A stretch of DNA of 42,617 bases. Origin: Pelatocladus maniniholoensis HA4357-MV3 (GTDB lineage: Bacteria > Cyanobacteriota > Cyanobacteriia > Cyanobacteriales > Nostocaceae). The stretch covers positions 1 through 42,617 of the forward strand of contig JAHHHW010000120.1 in NCBI GenBank assembly GCA_019359115.1. The letters are read 5' to 3'. Shown in pieces: positions 9,251 through 17,171 of the stretch; position 1 is the stretch's first letter, and each line of letters begins with the position of its first letter. The position numbers and the translations under genes are program-made. The notes under the pieces are model-generated. The model did no database searches, was not told the DNA's origin, and saw only the letters and a list, made by a program, of their open reading frames with translations.

Positions 9251-9372
9251 GTCCGCCTCATAATCAATTTGTGAGGCTAATAGTAAAATTCGGTTTAAAT
9301 CGACTGTTTTGTAGTAATTTAGTCCGTTAAAACGGACTTAAACTATTAGCCTTGAACTTTAGTTCAGGGCGG
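9251..9372. repeat. Structured dispersed repeat, copy A (multi-hairpin, CCGCC...GGCGG ends)
   Basis: On the + strand: hairpin GCCTCA/TGAGGC (9255-9260, 9272-9277); a closing helix GGCTAATAGT/ACTATTAGCC (9275-9284, 9342-9351) enclosing a weak hairpin near 9291-9302 and AGTCCGTT/AACGGACT (9321-9328, 9331-9338); then hairpin TGAACT/AGTTCA (9353-9366). The same order of helices occurs, reverse-oriented and with different arm sequences, at 39899-40020. The repeat lies inside the CRISPR operon transcript, between two genes. Confidence 0.65.
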
Positions 9373-9405
9373 TTTATGTCTAGAACGAAATAGCCCTAAT
9401 CAAAC

Positions 9406-10026
9406 TTAAGCAGCTACCAGATTATTTAGTTGCAAATCACACTGTTGAAAAATGTAATTAACCGCAGCAAATAATGTATCTAGTTCCTGAATACTATAAA
9501 AAGTTAGATTTTTGGTAAATGTTTCTGATTCTAATTTACCAAACTGCCAGCGATCGCCATTAGAAACAATTCCAAATATAGTTATGGGAAATTCATTATT
9601 TAGTTTCTGTGCTGCAATCATTTCAGCAATACATTGCGCCCATCCAGCCTCAAAATTATCCTGTTTTGCTTCTACTAAGATGAAATATGGTTTATCGAAA
9701 ACTACTTTCCCTAAAGGCGATCTTTTCGCGAGGATATACTCTGGGAAACCTGATAATTTTTCATCATAATTAAGGGATTGGTGACTCCATAAAGTAAATC
9801 TGCTACTGTAGCGTTTCCAAACTTCTTTTAAAACTGGGTAGATCAAATTTTCGCACACAGCAAATTCTGAGTTATTAACCACTCCTTCCCGCATCACTGT
9901 TTCTAAGTCCTCCCGGAAGTAGTCAGAGACTTGAAACTCAACTTCACCCATAAAATTTGATTCAGTATAGGTGACTTGAAATGCTTTGAGAACTTCACTA
10001 ATTGTTTTATAGTTACTGAAAGCCAT
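9406..10026 (-). CDS. PD-(D/E)XK-like protein inside the CRISPR operon
   Basis: This 206-residue protein is of a conserved but uncharacterised bacterial type. FPEYILAK (about 93-100), a strand ending in FILVEAKQ (about 115-122) and a following helix with WAQCIAEM fit the E...(D/E)xK...Q arrangement of PD-(D/E)XK nuclease-fold proteins; a C-terminal FGIVSNGDRWQFGKL strand pair follows. It is not a RAMP. Its ATG is preceded 4 nt upstream by a perfect AAGGAGGT that overlaps the stop codon of the upstream Cas7 gene, so translation should be strong and linked to the operon. It splits two Cas7 genes. Similar proteins also occur away from CRISPR loci, so it may be a passenger or an ancillary nuclease. 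Confidence 0.65.
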   Translation of the reverse strand: MAFSNYKTISEVLKAFQVTYTESNFMGEVEFQVSDYFREDLETVMREGVVNNSEFAVCENLIYPVLKEVWKRYSSRFTLWSHQSLNYDEKLSGFPEYILAKRSPLGKVVFDKPYFILVEAKQDNFEAGWAQCIAEMIAAQKLNNEFPITIFGIVSNGDRWQFGKLESETFTKNLTFYSIQELDTLFAAVNYIFQQCDLQLNNLVAA

Positions 10027-10030
10027 ATTG

Positions 10031-10038
10031 ACCTCCTT
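10031..10038 (-). promoter_or_regulatory. Full-consensus Shine-Dalgarno overlapping an upstream stop codon
   Basis: On the minus strand AAGGAGGT sits 4 nt before the ATG of the PD-(D/E)XK-like gene and shares bases with the TAA of the upstream Cas7 gene (10039-10037). The other junctions of this operon that I examined have weaker sites or ATGA coupling, so this gene may be expressed more strongly or independently. Confidence 0.6.
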
Positions 10039-10927
10039 AAGAATTAGGCTGAACAGTGGTAGAGTGTTTAGCTATATTTTCTCTGAGATGAGTAATTAAA
10101 GCATGAGTCCAAATATCTTTTAACTGTTTACCATCTGCATAGCTGGAGAGAGAATCGGTCGTATGATGACTGACTAATTCCTGTAAGTATGTCAATAATT
10201 TTTCTGGATCGTTCTCAACATCAATCCAGTCCATTTTGTCTATTTCTAGTTTAACTACACCCAAACCACGAGAACTTCCACCACCTAAAGGTATCTGTTC
10301 TGTTTCAAATTGATGCAAACCGATCATTAAAAGTCCTAATTCCCAAGGTTGAGCATTTTCTACTATTGCTTTAAATTCAAATACTGTTCCTGCGGGAACG
10401 ACTTGGAAATCATAAAGTTTTCCGTCTGCTGCTGTTTCTGTATCGCGATCAATTGCAACACCATCGCGTTCTTGATATTGTCCAAACCAATATTCTGGAT
10501 TTACTGTTAAGTCTCGGACTTGAAATTTGCTAGCAATCCAAGGAGAACCGAACAGGTGAGAGATTAAATCAGTATTTTCTACTATGTATTGATGTAAATG
10601 TTCTTCTTTTTCTCCTGATTTTAAGTTTTTAATAGTTTCTTTGAAATCTGATAATTCTTTAGATGTAATTGACCATTCATCTTCATTTGCTGGATTTGCA
10701 ACTAGCTTGCGATCGCTTCCCACAATTGCTCTAAGAAAACTTTCGAGACGCGATCGCATTGCACCTTTAAAACTAGATCCTGGAATTAATGGATTACCTA
10801 AAGCATCTTTGATCACGGGTAAGTCAGATCCTATCGGTTCACTCGAACGACCTGCGCTAATTCTTAATGCGGTGATAGTTTTTAATTGACCTGTAATTTC
10901 TAGGCGGTTTTTGAAAGTGTCAAACAT
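10037..10927 (-). CDS. Csm3-like Cas7 RAMP subunit with catalytic Asp
   Basis: This 296-residue protein is the most Csm3-like of the operon. GSDLPVIKD (residues 33-41) contains the Asp (D35) that cuts target RNA every six bases in Csm3 proteins. IPGSSFKGAMRSRLE (48-62) is the crRNA-contact segment, VAIDRDT the mid-domain motif, and GGGSSRGLGVV the Gly-rich loop. A helical tail follows (about 250-296). It begins 10 nt after the CARF gene and ends just before the PD-(D/E)XK-like gene. Expected role: backbone subunit of the Cas10 complex, binding crRNA and cleaving target RNA. Confidence 0.85.
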   Translation of the reverse strand: MFDTFKNRLEITGQLKTITALRISAGRSSEPIGSDLPVIKDALGNPLIPGSSFKGAMRSRLESFLRAIVGSDRKLVANPANEDEWSITSKELSDFKETIKNLKSGEKEEHLHQYIVENTDLISHLFGSPWIASKFQVRDLTVNPEYWFGQYQERDGVAIDRDTETAADGKLYDFQVVPAGTVFEFKAIVENAQPWELGLLMIGLHQFETEQIPLGGGSSRGLGVVKLEIDKMDWIDVENDPEKLLTYLQELVSHHTTDSLSSYADGKQLKDIWTHALITHLRENIAKHSTTVQPNS

Positions 10928-10937
10928 AGCTGATTTG

Positions 10938-12089
10938 TTATTTTGAATATTTCTCTTTTAAATGAATAGCTATAGTGTTAGTTTCAGCTAAATTCCTACC
11001 AGTAGTTTGAATACATAAACCTAAACCTTGGTCTGTCCATGTGATAACAAACTCTATAATTCCATTCGGTTTGGTACGGCGGATCGGATTAGTCTGTTTA
11101 GGATTAAAAGGAAGAGAATTAATTATTTTTTTGACGTAGGGAGAACCACATATATCCTCTGCAAATGCTTGTAACTTATCTTTACCATGATCATCTCTGA
11201 GATGAATTTGTTTCTTTTGAAGTTCAGTATTATCTTGAGGAATTAATGAAAGTAAAGTAGTTTCTTGCTTGGCAAATTCTAAACGCGATCGCTTGTTAAA
11301 TAAAACACCCATTGCAGAAAGAGTTACATGGACTATTTCATCAATCAACTCTTCATCTATCAATGATTTGATATAATCCCCATCCAGCAGTTTTTTAATT
11401 TCTAGTTCAGACATTATTTCTGCTAGCATATTCTTAATTTCTGATTTAGCAATTATTTGTTCAGTCTCTAAAAACTCAAATAATGGATAGTTGTTTAACC
11501 AGAAAGCGAGATCAAGAGCAACAGGTTGTGGTGGTAATTCAATCACTTCCGAAAATCTCTCAAACAGATAATAAACTGGTATTCCTAAAGCTTGTCCAAT
11601 CATTCCAGCAAATGATATTTGTGCTTTGTAACCACCTGTTGCATTAATTGCAATCTGTTCAGGAGAAAATTTTTCAGCTTCAGTACTGATTTCGCGGACT
11701 AGACTTTTTAAACCTTGTTGCTTGAAAGATTTGACATCATCATCTCGTAATCCTTGCAATTCACGACATATAACATTTTTAAACTGCAATTTATTGCGTG
11801 AATTATTATAGTACAACTTCAATATTTCGCCAGTTTGTTTACCATCTTCTGTATCAGAAACCAAAAATATTAATCTTTCTAATGAAGATAAAAACTTCTT
11901 TTCACATATTCTGGCAATAGAATTAATTTCAGCACCACATATACGATTAGTATTTTCTTTGTCTAAAAGCAGCAAGGTTAGCTTTTGCCAGTTTTTTTCT
12001 TCAAATGCTTGCTTAAATGTTTCTTCCTGGGTATTTTTCAAATTTCCGAAAAGACTTGTACCGACTGTACAAATAAGAGTATTTCTCAT
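10938..12089 (-). CDS. CARF-wHTH-RelE-like type III CRISPR effector (Cami1-like)
   Basis: This 383-residue protein starts with a CARF Rossmann domain of the APE2256 kind: CTVGTSL (7-13) and NATGGYK (149-155). S12 and K155 match the Ser and Lys that cleave cyclic tetra-adenylate in Crn1 ring nucleases. Residues about 205-275 are helical and fit a winged-helix linker. Residues about 290-383 show a RelE-like pattern: helix DKLQAFAEDICGSPYVKKI, then three strands (IIEFVIT, LGLCIQ, NTIAIHL) and a basic Tyr end. This is the layout of Cami1, a cA4-activated, ribosome-dependent mRNA interferase. AAGGAAT lies 6 nt before the ATG, 35 nt after the small-subunit gene. The CARF domain is sure; the RelE call is a fold inference. 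Confidence 0.8.
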   Translation of the reverse strand: MRNTLICTVGTSLFGNLKNTQEETFKQAFEEKNWQKLTLLLLDKENTNRICGAEINSIARICEKKFLSSLERLIFLVSDTEDGKQTGEILKLYYNNSRNKLQFKNVICRELQGLRDDDVKSFKQQGLKSLVREISTEAEKFSPEQIAINATGGYKAQISFAGMIGQALGIPVYYLFERFSEVIELPPQPVALDLAFWLNNYPLFEFLETEQIIAKSEIKNMLAEIMSELEIKKLLDGDYIKSLIDEELIDEIVHVTLSAMGVLFNKRSRLEFAKQETTLLSLIPQDNTELQKKQIHLRDDHGKDKLQAFAEDICGSPYVKKIINSLPFNPKQTNPIRRTKPNGIIEFVITWTDQGLGLCIQTTGRNLAETNTIAIHLKEKYSK

Positions 12090-12124
12090 GATTGTATTCC
12101 TTAGACTAAAAGAAAGTTCTACGA

Positions 12125-12535
12125 TTATGCAGCACCATCACGCTTATATTTTAAATGACGCGCACCATAACCTAAATAACGACGAATCATTTCTAACCAA
12201 ATCGGTTTAAAATCAGTTTGACAACACTCAGCAATTGCTTGAGATTTTTTCTTGATATTGCCATCAATATCTTCAATAATTTTTTCAGCCAGTGATTCTT
12301 TACCTCTACCCCATTTTTTATCTCTACCAACTTGATAGCGAATAAAGTTTTTAATTACTTCTGCACTCTCAGTCGTGTCAGAAACTCGTACTAAGTTACG
12401 AAATTGAGATTCTTCTAAGTCGCCATATTTTGTATTATCCAAAGCTGCTTGAATCCAGATAACTAGATCGTCTTCAGCTTGACGTATACCTTTTTGAATT
12501 TGTAACTCTGTTTTTGATTCTATAGATAAACTCAT
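12125..12535 (-). CDS. Putative Cas11/Csm2-like small subunit
   Basis: This 136-residue, predicted all-helical basic protein is rich in Lys and Arg toward the end (MIRRYLGYGARHLKYKRDG). Type III small subunits (Cas11: Csm2, Cmr5) are helical proteins of this size that line the target RNA. Its ATG (12535) overlaps the csx10 stop in an ATGA, which is why I prefer it to the longer frame beginning at 12574. It directly follows csx10, the position taken by the Cas11 domain in the fused Cas7-Cas5-Cas11 protein of III-Dv systems. Assignment is therefore by size, helicity and position rather than a clear sequence motif. Confidence 0.6.
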   Translation of the reverse strand: MSLSIESKTELQIQKGIRQAEDDLVIWIQAALDNTKYGDLEESQFRNLVRVSDTTESAEVIKNFIRYQVGRDKKWGRGKESLAEKIIEDIDGNIKKKSQAIAECCQTDFKPIWLEMIRRYLGYGARHLKYKRDGAA

Positions 12536-13902
12536 ACTGCTTCCTCTCGCATGACAAGATGAAATGGGTTGCAAATTTGTATTTGACCAAAACCTTCAGA
12601 AGTGCGATCGCCTACTCCTTTCAGTTCTAATTCATTTAATTTTTCTAACCATAAATCCGGTTTATTTGTACTAAATAAATATACAGAACCTCTATTAGTG
12701 ACTAATTCTATATCTTTCATTAGACCCCAAGCTGTATTCCAGCCAGAACGATAGTTATAGCTGTTATATGCTACTTCTAGTTTAAGAAAATTATCTTTTG
12801 CTTCTGTATTCATGTGCGAAAATTCATCATCTAAATCTACAAATTGACACAGCATTGCTGGTGAAATAACTGTGGTGTGTCGCCAATTGTCGATGAAGAT
12901 TGCATCGGCTTGTAGGTCAAGAGTAAAATAAGTGCGATTTTCTAATAGATTTTTTTCTGGTTTACCAAACACTGACCACAATTTCCAACGTGTCTCAAGT
13001 CGTTGATTAAATTCGGTGATTCTGGCTTTGATGTCTGCTGAATTTTCCTCTATTTTTGCTTGAATTTTAACCTTCCCTAGACCTCGTGAGGTTGCACCAC
13101 CTAAACGAAAATTATTAGAATTTTGATTAATAAAATTAGTCAGAAAATTAGCTAAGTTTTGATTGTTAACTATAATTGAACTTCGATAAACAACAGGATG
13201 CCAATTTTGATCATTTGCATGTGGATGTTCCAAAAATGACTCATTTAAAACTTCAATACTGTAAAGAATATCATCTTCTGATGTGGCTCTGCGGCGATTA
13301 ATTCCAACTCTTGTCAGAAAGCGAGTGCTAATAGAATGACTGCGGTATTGATATTTGATTTTGCTGTCGCTAGTTTTGCTGTAATAACTGCTATAAGTTT
13401 CAACCCGTGCGTCTGTTTTCTCTTGCAGAGATTTTGGATCGCTAGGGTCGTAAGGATAATTGTATGCATCTGCACAAAAGCGGTCTATTAATGTATCGAA
13501 AACTCCGTTACCTTTGGGTAAAAAACCTGGATTGGTTTTAGAACTAACTGCTGTTGCTGGTAAAACCATAACCTCATCATTCACTACTCTAGAAAATAGT
13601 TCCGACTTAGTTTTACCAGAATTAGATTCATTTGCAATTTTGGCTACGACTGGATAAGCATTTTGGAAAATAGCAGGTTCATCATCTAAAAATAGCGATT
13701 CAAAGTCACCACCATTTAATGTTAGATTTTGTTGTGATATACCTGGTGTTTGCTGATTAGATAGTTGGAGAATTTGAGATGTGATCGCTCCTCGAATCAC
13801 TGAACCAGGAATATGATCCTCAGCTTCACTTACAGAACCAGGTTTTTTCGCAGCGATCGCTAATGGAGACAAAGCTGTAATCTCTAATTTGATTCGCATC
13901 AT
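12532..13902 (-). CDS. csx10: Csx10, Cas5-like RAMP protein of type III-D
   Basis: This 456-residue protein carries the features I associate with Csx10: an N-terminal LEITALSPLAI strand, HIPGSVIRGAI (30-40), a central RVGINRRR motif, GGATSRGLGKV and a C-terminal second RAMP unit ending in GVGDRTSEGFGQI. Csx10 is the signature Cas5-like subunit of subtype III-D and is expected to cap the crRNA 5' handle next to Cas10. It overlaps the preceding Cas7 gene by ATGA (start 13902-13900; a second ATG follows immediately) and the following small-subunit gene by another ATGA. Its presence is the main reason for calling the locus III-D rather than III-B. Confidence 0.83.
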   Translation of the reverse strand: MMRIKLEITALSPLAIAAKKPGSVSEAEDHIPGSVIRGAITSQILQLSNQQTPGISQQNLTLNGGDFESLFLDDEPAIFQNAYPVVAKIANESNSGKTKSELFSRVVNDEVMVLPATAVSSKTNPGFLPKGNGVFDTLIDRFCADAYNYPYDPSDPKSLQEKTDARVETYSSYYSKTSDSKIKYQYRSHSISTRFLTRVGINRRRATSEDDILYSIEVLNESFLEHPHANDQNWHPVVYRSSIIVNNQNLANFLTNFINQNSNNFRLGGATSRGLGKVKIQAKIEENSADIKARITEFNQRLETRWKLWSVFGKPEKNLLENRTYFTLDLQADAIFIDNWRHTTVISPAMLCQFVDLDDEFSHMNTEAKDNFLKLEVAYNSYNYRSGWNTAWGLMKDIELVTNRGSVYLFSTNKPDLWLEKLNELELKGVGDRTSEGFGQIQICNPFHLVMREEAV

Positions 13903-14612
13903 AGCTGTACTTCTGGTATTAAAAATTTCCAGGTTTGATCATCTTTTGCTAGTGTTTCGAGTTCCTTCCACCTCAACCAACCCAACCCAGTAGATTTACT
14001 ACCACCCAATGCGTGGATATGGCGTAAAGCAGCTAAAATTAAAGGCTTGGCGTATGGTGGACATTCTGGAAGTAAATGGATTTCCCCTTCAAATTCCAGT
14101 TGATTATTAGCTGGGGAAGTTTCTAAAAAGTAGAGTTTTTGTTCTTCTGCGGTGTGACGACGACGATTGATGGTGACACCAGGACGCAATACCTCTGGTA
14201 AGTCTTCTCGTTCGATGTCACAAATGAGATCATCAACTACAATTCGCGATGGAAGTATAGGATTACCGAAGATTTTGGAAATAAAACAGTGATAGCCTTG
14301 ATAATTAGGTAGTTGATAATCGGACTGAAATGCAGGATTAACTTGTGCTTCTGTAGGACAAAGTGTTTCTGCTTTAGGTGATGAAAATATTTGCCATCCT
14401 AATCCTCTAGCTAACTTTTCGCATTCATGCCGTAGTCTACCCTTTAATTGAGAAGCAGGAATAATCAGTTGTCCTTTAGCATTGCGAACAATAGGTTTAT
14501 CTGCAAGGGAACCATCGGAACCACCAGCACCGACACACAATGCAGTATCAATAACTGCGATGAGTCGAATAGTTTTAATTTGATTTTGAGGTAAATTCTC
14601 CAAGAAAATCAT
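13899..14612 (-). CDS. Csm3-like Cas7 RAMP subunit, coupled to cas10
   Basis: This 237-residue RAMP has GGSDGSLADKPIVR near residues 30-43, IPASQLKGRLRHECE (51-65), VTINRRR and the Gly-rich loop LGGSKSTGLGWL. D39 aligns with the catalytic Asp of Csm3. I set the start at the ATG 14612-14610, which forms an ATGA overlap with the cas10 stop. The open frame runs about 30 codons further upstream (to 14702), but that part lies within cas10 and has no conserved sequence. The gene is followed by csx10 through another ATGA. Likely role: backbone subunit nearest Cas10 and Csx10, with RNA cleavage capacity. Confidence 0.84.
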   Translation of the reverse strand: MIFLENLPQNQIKTIRLIAVIDTALCVGAGGSDGSLADKPIVRNAKGQLIIPASQLKGRLRHECEKLARGLGWQIFSSPKAETLCPTEAQVNPAFQSDYQLPNYQGYHCFISKIFGNPILPSRIVVDDLICDIEREDLPEVLRPGVTINRRRHTAEEQKLYFLETSPANNQLEFEGEIHLLPECPPYAKPLILAALRHIHALGGSKSTGLGWLRWKELETLAKDDQTWKFLIPEVQL

Positions 14613-17008
14613 GTTGATGAAGTTTGTTGTTGTGTTTGTGATGGATTGGAAGTGTTCTGTGACTTTTTGATAAAAGGATATAAATCGACTAACTCTCGCC
14701 AAATGGTTTCATAAGTGACTTTTTCTTGAGATTTTTCTTTATCCTCTTTTAAAGACATCCAAGGTGCAAGATTTCCATTATTATTTAGTTGCTTTGGTCT
14801 ACACCATGCATCTTCAAATTGAGTTTTCAATAAATCCTGAGCCTTTTTGTTAGTTAACCGCACTCGAAAATAACGATAGTTAAGTATTGCTGTCTGTTTA
14901 CTCCGTTCTAGTAGACTACGAATTTGGTAGAGTTGCGACTTGGGAAATTCTACATCTTTTAATACTTGAGCAGTTTCTAAAAGTCCACCCAGTTCGTGTA
15001 GAGTATAGGGTGCAGCATATAGCTTAAGTTTTTGCTGTCCTTGTCCAGATTTGGTTAATCCCTGAGAACGAAATTCTGCAATATTAGAAGAAATCATCGT
15101 CACAGCTTTCATTACCAAAAAGTCAACAGTTCCGCCATAATAATTTTGTTTTTTCAGGTCTTTTGCATATTTTTTGGCAGACTTCAGTAATTGACTAGTC
15201 AACTTTTCTGCATAGTAAATTGGTGTATCTTCGGCAGTGATTAATACTCCAGTTGACATACTTAATTTAGATTGTTTATCACCATAAATTGTTTTTTCTC
15301 CGTGATAGCGTTGTACTACTTGTGGATTATAAGTCTTATCTGATTCGTAATATTTTCCTTTGTTTAAAACTTGTTTTTCAAACTCTTCACCAATAGTTTT
15401 AGCAATAGCCAAAGCTTTATCTGCTGGTACAATCAACATGACATCATCCCCACCAATAGTTAAAATTTCAAAGGGATGTATCCACACTTCTTTTGTACTT
15501 TTTCTTTCTGCTTGTAACTTTGAATTTAATTTATGGGGTTGAAGATGTTTTGTTAAAGCTGCATAAACTGATTTTTCTGTTGCATCAAAAATATCTCGAC
15601 TAAAGCGTTGATAGTCTGCTGGATTTTCAATTTCTTTCTGGATGTAACCTCCCATGTTGTTACCATCTGCATAAATATAGGCAATAAAGCCATTCGGAGT
15701 ACTAGCATCGCCAATTTCTCTAACCGAAAGAGCCTCTTTCACTCGGCTGGGATGAAGATTTTCCGAACGGATTTTACCGTAGTATCTGTGGGGAGTATCA
15801 TGTAAATGTTGTTCAAATTTGTCAACCCAACTTTCTACTGCATCTTTACCAGGTTCCCAATCAAAACCTGACTGTTCATACCATTTTCTATTAGCATTAT
15901 CTCTTTTAGCTATTTGTCCTACTAATCGCTTACGCGCAGTTACTTCTGATAACCAAGGATCGCTAGGAAGTCCCTCATTTGGATCGTCAGGAGAACTTTT
16001 CGCTTGCATCACCGCAGAACGGCGATCGCCTTCATCTCGCTTTAAGTAAGGATGAGTTTCAAACATAGGCGGATAACAATGCAAGCTTCTATCACTTTCC
16101 TGCAATTGATTACCATTCCGCCGTTGATTAAATTTTGCTGCTAAATCTCCAGCCAATTCATTAAATGTTTTGCGTTCTTTAAAAGCTTCTTCTGAATTTG
16201 TATCGGGTTGATCAAAGTAAGCTTGAATTAATGGGTTTTCAAGATGATTTCGATATTTTTCTAGCCAGAATGTTTCATTATTTATTTCATCTGGTAACAA
16301 GCCAAATCGGATTTCTAATAGCTTAAATTTATCTCCCACAGCACAGGAATTAGCTGTCAAAGTTTCTTCTGTATAACGTTTTTCTATCGCCTTAGCTAAA
16401 TCATCAACAAAAGCAGCCGGACAAAATGCTAGGATATTTCCACCTGTAGAGTAGATAACTAATTCTGGAATCAGTGCTTGTGAAAGTTGAGGAAAGTTTT
16501 CTGCTTTATCTAACCACTCTTCTCTAACCTTTTTGCAGTAATCTTTTGCTCGTTGACACTGGGAATAATATGGATGCTGTTCACAACTAAAAAAAGCTGG
16601 TAAATCAACTAAGTTAATTCTGTCGAGTAATGCAGAAGCACCACGAATATCTGGAAGTTTTGTCGCTTCAAATACATACTGTTTAATCTTAGTCGCACCA
16701 CCATAAACTAAGCCAATGCAAGTCTTTTGGTTCCATAATTCAGGATACTTGCTTTTTAATTCCTCAAGAGTTGGTGGAAAATAGTTTTTATCAATGTCTT
16801 GAAGTTGACGAACTTGCTCAACTAGCAGTCGCACTTGTTCTGGTACTTCTTTCCCTTCATTCAAGTCCTGTCGCATTTGCTGCAACACGCTCAAAGGAAA
16901 CTGAGGTTGCTTTTTGTCTCCCCAAGCTAAACACCAGCAAATAGCTGTTTTGATGCTATTGGGATTGTTGAGTTGTAATGTAGTTTTAGTCGCAGTGGAA
17001 TCAGTCAT
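14609..17008 (-). CDS. cas10: Cas10, large subunit of type III-D CRISPR effector
   Basis: This 799-residue Cas10 has the palm cyclase signature IGGDD (GGDD at 519-522), the site that makes cyclic oligoadenylates from ATP when target RNA is bound. An earlier block GLVYGGATKIKQYVFEAT (about 99-116) followed by RGASALLDRIN is the degenerate first palm of Cas10, and YADGNNMGGYI is the segment that precedes the second palm. Cys residues at 142, 151 and 158 could bind metal. No N-terminal HD nuclease motif is present and the N-terminus is short, so DNA cleavage is unlikely. It is the first gene of the operon, with a TATAAT about 35 nt upstream. It could be mistaken for Cmr2; Csx10 downstream argues for III-D. 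Confidence 0.92.
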   Translation of the reverse strand: MTDSTATKTTLQLNNPNSIKTAICWCLAWGDKKQPQFPLSVLQQMRQDLNEGKEVPEQVRLLVEQVRQLQDIDKNYFPPTLEELKSKYPELWNQKTCIGLVYGGATKIKQYVFEATKLPDIRGASALLDRINLVDLPAFFSCEQHPYYSQCQRAKDYCKKVREEWLDKAENFPQLSQALIPELVIYSTGGNILAFCPAAFVDDLAKAIEKRYTEETLTANSCAVGDKFKLLEIRFGLLPDEINNETFWLEKYRNHLENPLIQAYFDQPDTNSEEAFKERKTFNELAGDLAAKFNQRRNGNQLQESDRSLHCYPPMFETHPYLKRDEGDRRSAVMQAKSSPDDPNEGLPSDPWLSEVTARKRLVGQIAKRDNANRKWYEQSGFDWEPGKDAVESWVDKFEQHLHDTPHRYYGKIRSENLHPSRVKEALSVREIGDASTPNGFIAYIYADGNNMGGYIQKEIENPADYQRFSRDIFDATEKSVYAALTKHLQPHKLNSKLQAERKSTKEVWIHPFEILTIGGDDVMLIVPADKALAIAKTIGEEFEKQVLNKGKYYESDKTYNPQVVQRYHGEKTIYGDKQSKLSMSTGVLITAEDTPIYYAEKLTSQLLKSAKKYAKDLKKQNYYGGTVDFLVMKAVTMISSNIAEFRSQGLTKSGQGQQKLKLYAAPYTLHELGGLLETAQVLKDVEFPKSQLYQIRSLLERSKQTAILNYRYFRVRLTNKKAQDLLKTQFEDAWCRPKQLNNNGNLAPWMSLKEDKEKSQEKVTYETIWRELVDLYPFIKKSQNTSNPSQTQQQTSST

Positions 17009-17042
17009 TACACTCTATAGTGGTTTTACTGAACGTATAAAA

Positions 17043-17075
17043 ATTATAGTCTACGCATGGAATAGGCCTTTTCCA
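17043..17075 (-). promoter_or_regulatory. Candidate promoter of the CRISPR operon
   Basis: On the minus strand a perfect TATAAT (17048-17043) lies about 35 nt before the cas10 ATG. No good -35 box is found at 16-18 bp spacing, so this is an extended or factor-dependent promoter at best. It is the nearest sigma-70-like element to the start. Confidence 0.35.
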
Positions 17076-17171
17076 CATCCTAGCCAAAATACTAGAGATT
17101 CTACTTTTTATGTAAGAAAGTTACAAAATTTTTATAAGTATAGAAGTCTGCAAACACATGTTAAGCGATCG

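Noticed and set aside
12535-12574. Longer N-terminus for the small-subunit gene
   Set aside because: The extension is within csx10; the ATGA overlap at 12532-12535 marks the likely start.
14612-14702. Longer N-terminus for the Cas7 gene after cas10
   Set aside because: It lies entirely within cas10 and lacks conserved sequence; the ATGA start at 14612 is far better placed.
6008-17008. Type III-B (Cmr) locus
   Set aside because: Csx10, a Csx19-like protein and four Cas7-type genes fit III-D; Cmr1, Cmr3 and Cmr6 patterns were not seen.
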